This document shows, in pieces, positions 60,451 to 64,000 of a stretch of 64,000 bases of DNA. The notes under the pieces are model-generated. The model did not search any database and was not told the origin of the DNA. It saw only the letters and a list, made by a program, of their open reading frames with translations. Position numbers and translations under genes: made by a program. Position 1 is the stretch's first letter, and every line of letters begins with the position of its first letter. The DNA is from Emmonsiellopsis sp. PD_33 (taxonomy: Eukaryota; Ascomycota; Eurotiomycetes; Onygenales; Ajellomycetaceae), in the NCBI GenBank assembly GCA_032988165.1, contig JANTQF010000094.1, positions 52,918 through 116,917 of the forward strand, given 5' to 3'.

Positions 60451-61954
60451 CAGAGAGACAGCAGGTGTTTGGGTAAATGGGAAGAGAAAAGTCCAGAAAA
60501 CATGACGGGACGGATGAGATAAAATATTTCATCCAAAATCTCGAGCATGAAATGTGGATTGTATTGCGGCTGATAGAGGGGCGTAGGTCTTATCGAAGGA
60601 TTAACATTCCTCTGGTTCGGATCCATATTCCGTCAATGTGGGAGAGCTGTACAGGTAGGATGGAGATAGGTTGTCAGATTAATCTCCCAATCCGATGCTG
60701 AGACTGGTTACGCTGGCCACCAAGAGCGTATTCCTGCAAGTCCTTCTTGCGGGTTTTCTGGTTTTTTTAATCTGGAGCATCAAGCAAATGACAAATAACA
60801 ACCAGGTCAGCTTGGGTAGGGAAACCCCGGGATGATAAATAAATGCATTAGTACCCGCCTTCCCCGTGGGCTATGCATAGTTGCAATATTCGCGCCTCCT
60901 GTTGTTCTCTGTTTCGAAGGAGCATTTTGTAGATTGGGCAAATGAGAGCAAATGGCCAGATAGTACTTGAGAAGCCGGGTTTCGAAATCAGCGTATTACC
61001 CCTTTGCATAGTACTAGCATCGGAAATAGGGCGTGATAGATGATGCCCAAAGTTGACCAACAAAAGAATATAAAGGAAATCGAAGAGAAGGTGAATGAAT
61101 GGAGGCTGGAGGAGTGGTTGATCCGGAGTCGGCGACACTTTTATGCGGGGCAGAACCCGAACTCCTGATATCGATCTCAGGGGTTGCTGACCAATTCAAC
61201 TTCACGATGCTGCATGATATCTCGTATTTCAACAGGCAGCGCCCTATATTTTGCTTATAAATAAGAGAGAAAAACCGTCTTCCGACTCCCGCCAAGCCTG
61301 CATGTTTAGTACCGTGTCTGTGAATATCATTCTCCTATCTTGAGCGATACGTTCCCCTCCCCCCCAACCCCCGCATTTGAGATCTCAAATGAGTCATAGA
61401 TGCTTGTATTCAAACAGGCCAAGATGATAGTATCTTTCCTCCTGACTCTGCTCCTCTCCTGAGTGGCCGTTGAGCTGTCTCCGTGTATCCCTTCCCCCTC
61501 TTGGCTTAAGCCGTTGACCTTACAGAGCTCTAATGGTTTATTTCAATGTCTGAACATTGCGTCCACCGGTTGGTATGGATGGTATTTTTCCTCCATATCC
61601 TCGTCTCCGCCTCGTATATGGTCTTGTCATGTTTGCATATTTCGAGACATTGAAATTGCTTCTTTCTTTGCTGATAAATCTGGATGCTTTGTAAGGGGCT
61701 CTCCACGATAGAGAAAAATCCTTCTCGCGGATTGGAATGTTGCATTCGTTCTGGAGAGAAGGGCTGATATCAAGCGCCCTTGCTGCGTATGGCTCTGGGA
61801 ATGCTTGTGTTGATATGCCCCGACGAAAATGTATAAAGATGGGGAGAACCTCCACCCATCCGGGAAAGAGAAGGAATATATCAACACCCATTGAAGAAGC
61901 CTATCATACTCAATCCCTATATTTCCAACCAGATCATTCCAAGAATCACCCAAA
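60451..61954. other. Intergenic region between divergent F-box and SDR genes
   Basis: 1.5 kb with both promoters. A C-run lies at about 61,352-61,361. Frames up to about 117 codons overlap on both strands (61,463-61,953) but have no recognised family. TATAAA-like text occurs near 61,831. Confidence 0.5.
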
Positions 61955-62758
61955 ATGGCCCTCTACAGCGGCAAAACCGCCCTCATAATCGGCGGCACCC
62001 ACGGCATCGGCCTCGCAACCGCCAAACTCCTCCTAAACCTCGGAGCCACCATCCTCGTCACCGGCAACCGCCCAGAACCCATCGCAGCTGCGCAAATCGA
62101 GCTTTCAGACATCACTTCCAATTCCCACAACAGAGCCGCCGTCGTGCAATTCGACATAACCTCCACAGCGGCCCTTAGCACCCTCCAAACCGCCGTGGAA
62201 ACCCACTTGGGTATAGGCAAGAGCATCGACCTCCTCTTCCTAAACGCTGGATTCGCCGCCCTCTTCCCCACCGCCGCGACTAGCGAAGAATCATTCGACA
62301 GAATCCTCAATACAAACACCCGCGGGCCCTTCTTCCTCGCCCAGCGATTCGCGCCCAGTGTAAAGCCCGGCGGCTCGATTCTCTTCACCACCAGCACCTC
62401 CATCACGACCGGAATCCCGGGGATGGCGGCGTATTCTGCGTCCAAGGCGGCGATATACTCGTTCGTGCAGACGCTGGCGGCTGAAATGGCACATGCGCGT
62501 AAGGAGGGAGAGGAGGCGGTGAGGGTTAATGCGATTAGTCCTGGGTATGTGGATACGCCGACGTTGGGGGTTGTGGGGATTTTGGGCGAGGAGAGGAGCC
62601 AGTTTGTGGAGGTTGGGAAGAAGCTGACGCCCATGGGGAGGATTGCGAGTGTTGAGGAGGTGGCGAAGGCGGCGGTGTTTATGGGATTTGAGGCGACTTT
62701 TTCGACGGGGTCGGAGTTTTTGATAGATGGGGGGTTGAGGTATTTGGCTAGGGAGTAG
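61955..62758 (+). CDS. Classical short-chain dehydrogenase/reductase, 267 aa
   Basis: Single exon with a good start context (AAAATGG). Rossmann nucleotide site GGTHGIG at residues 13-19 (the T of TGxxxGxG is G here). FDI at 66-68 is the adenine-pocket Asp, NAG at 97-99, a Ser of TTSTS at 147-149, and YSASK at 160-164 with Tyr160 and Lys164 catalytic. Then PGYVDTP at 196-202 and a C-terminal FLIDGGLRYL, typical of classical SDRs. It would oxidise or reduce an alcohol/ketone with NAD(P); the NRPE after beta-2 suggests NADPH. The substrate is unknown. Length is typical. The first half of the coding strand is strikingly C-rich and the second half G-rich. Confidence 0.93.
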   Translation: MALYSGKTALIIGGTHGIGLATAKLLLNLGATILVTGNRPEPIAAAQIELSDITSNSHNRAAVVQFDITSTAALSTLQTAVETHLGIGKSIDLLFLNAGFAALFPTAATSEESFDRILNTNTRGPFFLAQRFAPSVKPGGSILFTTSTSITTGIPGMAAYSASKAAIYSFVQTLAAEMAHARKEGEEAVRVNAISPGYVDTPTLGVVGILGEERSQFVEVGKKLTPMGRIASVEEVAKAAVFMGFEATFSTGSEFLIDGGLRYLARE

Positions 62759-63128
62759 GTGGTTTTTTTGGGGGGTTGCAAGGGTCTGATGAGGGAAGGG
62801 AGGTAGGGGTTTGGAGAGTCAAATGAAATAAGGGTATTCAAAACACTTCTATCGACCAAGAGATAACAAATATATGTTCTAAATATGCTGTACAGAATTG
62901 ATATGCGCCTGCGTGATGTGTAAACCATAAGGGGGACATTCGTTTTTGTAGACAAATAGTTGTATCGCCATAGGAATATGTAAGGGAAAAGGAAAGCATG
63001 AATTTAAGGTATAAACATTAATAGGAAAGTCTATCAGGGGAATAAACATTAAAATAAAACCGAAGTCATATATACAACCTTTTTGGTGCGGAAGGGACCA
63101 TCCATCACCCTTTATTCCTCATTCCATC

Positions 63129-64000
63129 TCATATTGAGGACTTCATTGCCTCCTCGCCTGAGGTCTCCATTTCCTCTTCGCCGTTGCTCGAGTAATTTCG
63201 CACCTTCGAGCTGCCATTAGGCACGTGGAATCTCAAATCCACCCTCCCGAACAAATACAGGAAGACCACGATCGCCTCAATGGTGAAGTTAAAGATATAG
63301 AAACAAGCCTTGTGGTGGTACCATGCCGGATCGCTGGCGGGACGTGCGGTTTTAAACGTGGTTCCAGCACGGAACGAGGCTCCTAGGCAAAGGAGTATCG
63401 ATGCAGCGGCAACAATGATAATCTTCGCCTTGTAGCTTCCAGAGCCGAATTTCTCGATTGGCTGGCGGCGGGGATAGAGCAATACGAAGGCCAGCATTGG
63501 AAGTGGCAGGAAGGAGAACGCGGTGAAATATGACATGCCGTACCATTGGAGATCGCGGTCGACGAGTCGAGTGTCCGGGTTCAGAGTGTAGAAACTTTGA
63601 ACAGTGCCCGTGATAACCATGACCAAAGTCAGGCCGATGACAACGTAGAGAAATTTGAAGAAATAAGAGAAGGGTCTGGACCAGCCGATTTGGGGATGAG
63701 TGGCTCGAAAGATACGCTGGGCGTAGATGACGTTGAGGACGAATAGGAGTAGAACACCAGCGGCGACGAAGACTTGTGCTGCTATTGCGATACGTACATT
63801 GTTGAGGCGAGTTGCCCAAACAATTCGGAGCACACAGGCCGTTATTCGAGCCATGCAGAAACCAAACGTTGCTCCGGAAGGAATGAATTTATGGCCGCGC
63901 TTCATGTTCCGCTGGAAGACTGTCATATGGCAGACCGCACCGGTGATAAAAATGGCCAAAAAGACTGCACAAATGGGAACATCTACTGAAATCGAAGGGC
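63129..64000 (-). CDS. DUF3112-type seven-helix membrane protein, 3' part (cut by window end)
   Basis: The frame is open to the right edge, starting ...PSISVDVPICAVFLAIFITG. About 290 residues are visible and the N-terminus is missing. Hydrophobic helices include AIFITGAVCHMTVF, AIAAQVFVAAGVLLLFVLNV, FLYVVIGLTLVMVITGTV, MSYFTAFSFLPLPMLAFVLL, IIIVAAASILLCLGASF and FNFTIEAIVVFLYLFGRV. RGHKFIPSGATFGFCMARI and RATHPQIGW fit the fungal DUF3112 / 'family C-like GPCR' proteins as I remember them. The acidic tail (NGEEEMETSGEEAMK) should be cytoplasmic. Function is unproven. It is convergent with the SDR gene, about 370 bp apart. Confidence 0.8.
   Translation of the reverse strand, partial: PSISVDVPICAVFLAIFITGAVCHMTVFQRNMKRGHKFIPSGATFGFCMARITACVLRIVWATRLNNVRIAIAAQVFVAAGVLLLFVLNVIYAQRIFRATHPQIGWSRPFSYFFKFLYVVIGLTLVMVITGTVQSFYTLNPDTRLVDRDLQWYGMSYFTAFSFLPLPMLAFVLLYPRRQPIEKFGSGSYKAKIIIVAAASILLCLGASFRAGTTFKTARPASDPAWYHHKACFYIFNFTIEAIVVFLYLFGRVDLRFHVPNGSSKVRNYSSNGEEEMETSGEEAMKSSI

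Noticed and set aside
61963..62955. 330-residue minus-strand frame
   Set aside because: Antisense shadow of the SDR gene, kept open by its codon bias; the plus strand has all SDR motifs.
1..64000. CRISPR arrays, bacterial operons, ribosome-binding sites
   Set aside because: The DNA is eukaryotic; the tandem arrays lack the uniform-repeat/unique-spacer pattern.

Overview
The window looks like a piece of a filamentous ascomycete nuclear genome. Genes have short introns (about 50-100 bp) with GT..AG ends and CTAAC/CTAAT-type branch sites, and the protein families are typical of Pezizomycotina. Normal-composition gene islands alternate sharply with very AT-rich blocks in which I see essentially no CpG. 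That pattern is what repeat-induced point mutation or methylated-cytosine decay leaves. It recalls the expanded, CpG-depleted repeats of Onygenales such as Blastomyces-type genomes; the genus is an inference, not a reading.

Layout. 1-~10.9 kb: decayed repeat block with a very long minus-strand gene ruin whose introns share a 16-bp palindrome, a duplicated coding unit, a 39-bp minisatellite and a Tc1/mariner-type fragment. ~11-15.8 kb: gene-poor island with a proline-rich ORF, a hexanucleotide tract and gene remnants. 15.8-32.5 kb: a minus-strand Copia retrotransposon split by an 11-kb plus-strand Ty3/Gypsy chromovirus. The Gypsy element has equal 161-bp LTRs and a 5-bp CATAG target-site duplication. 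32.5-38.2 kb: island with remnants, a PI31-type proteasome regulator and the PP2A catalytic subunit. 38.7-50.4 kb: a decayed ~11.6-kb block bounded by 14-bp perfect inverted repeats, with a transposase-like ruin, an opposite-strand partner ORF and many minisatellites. 50.6-64 kb: gene island with tRNA-Trp, a secreted FAD oxidoreductase, a perfect-TIR MITE, a rhodopsin-domain membrane protein, an F-box protein, a short-chain dehydrogenase and the 3' part of a DUF3112-type seven-helix protein.

The intact genes are housekeeping (PP2A, PI31) or typical fungal accessory functions (secreted oxidase, PTH11-like receptor family, SDR). I see no sign that they form one pathway. The most unusual material is in the repeat blocks: palindromic intron repeats in the first ruin, an extra ~2.9-kb ORF downstream of the chromodomain in the Gypsy element, and CpG erosion that stops inside the Copia LTRs.
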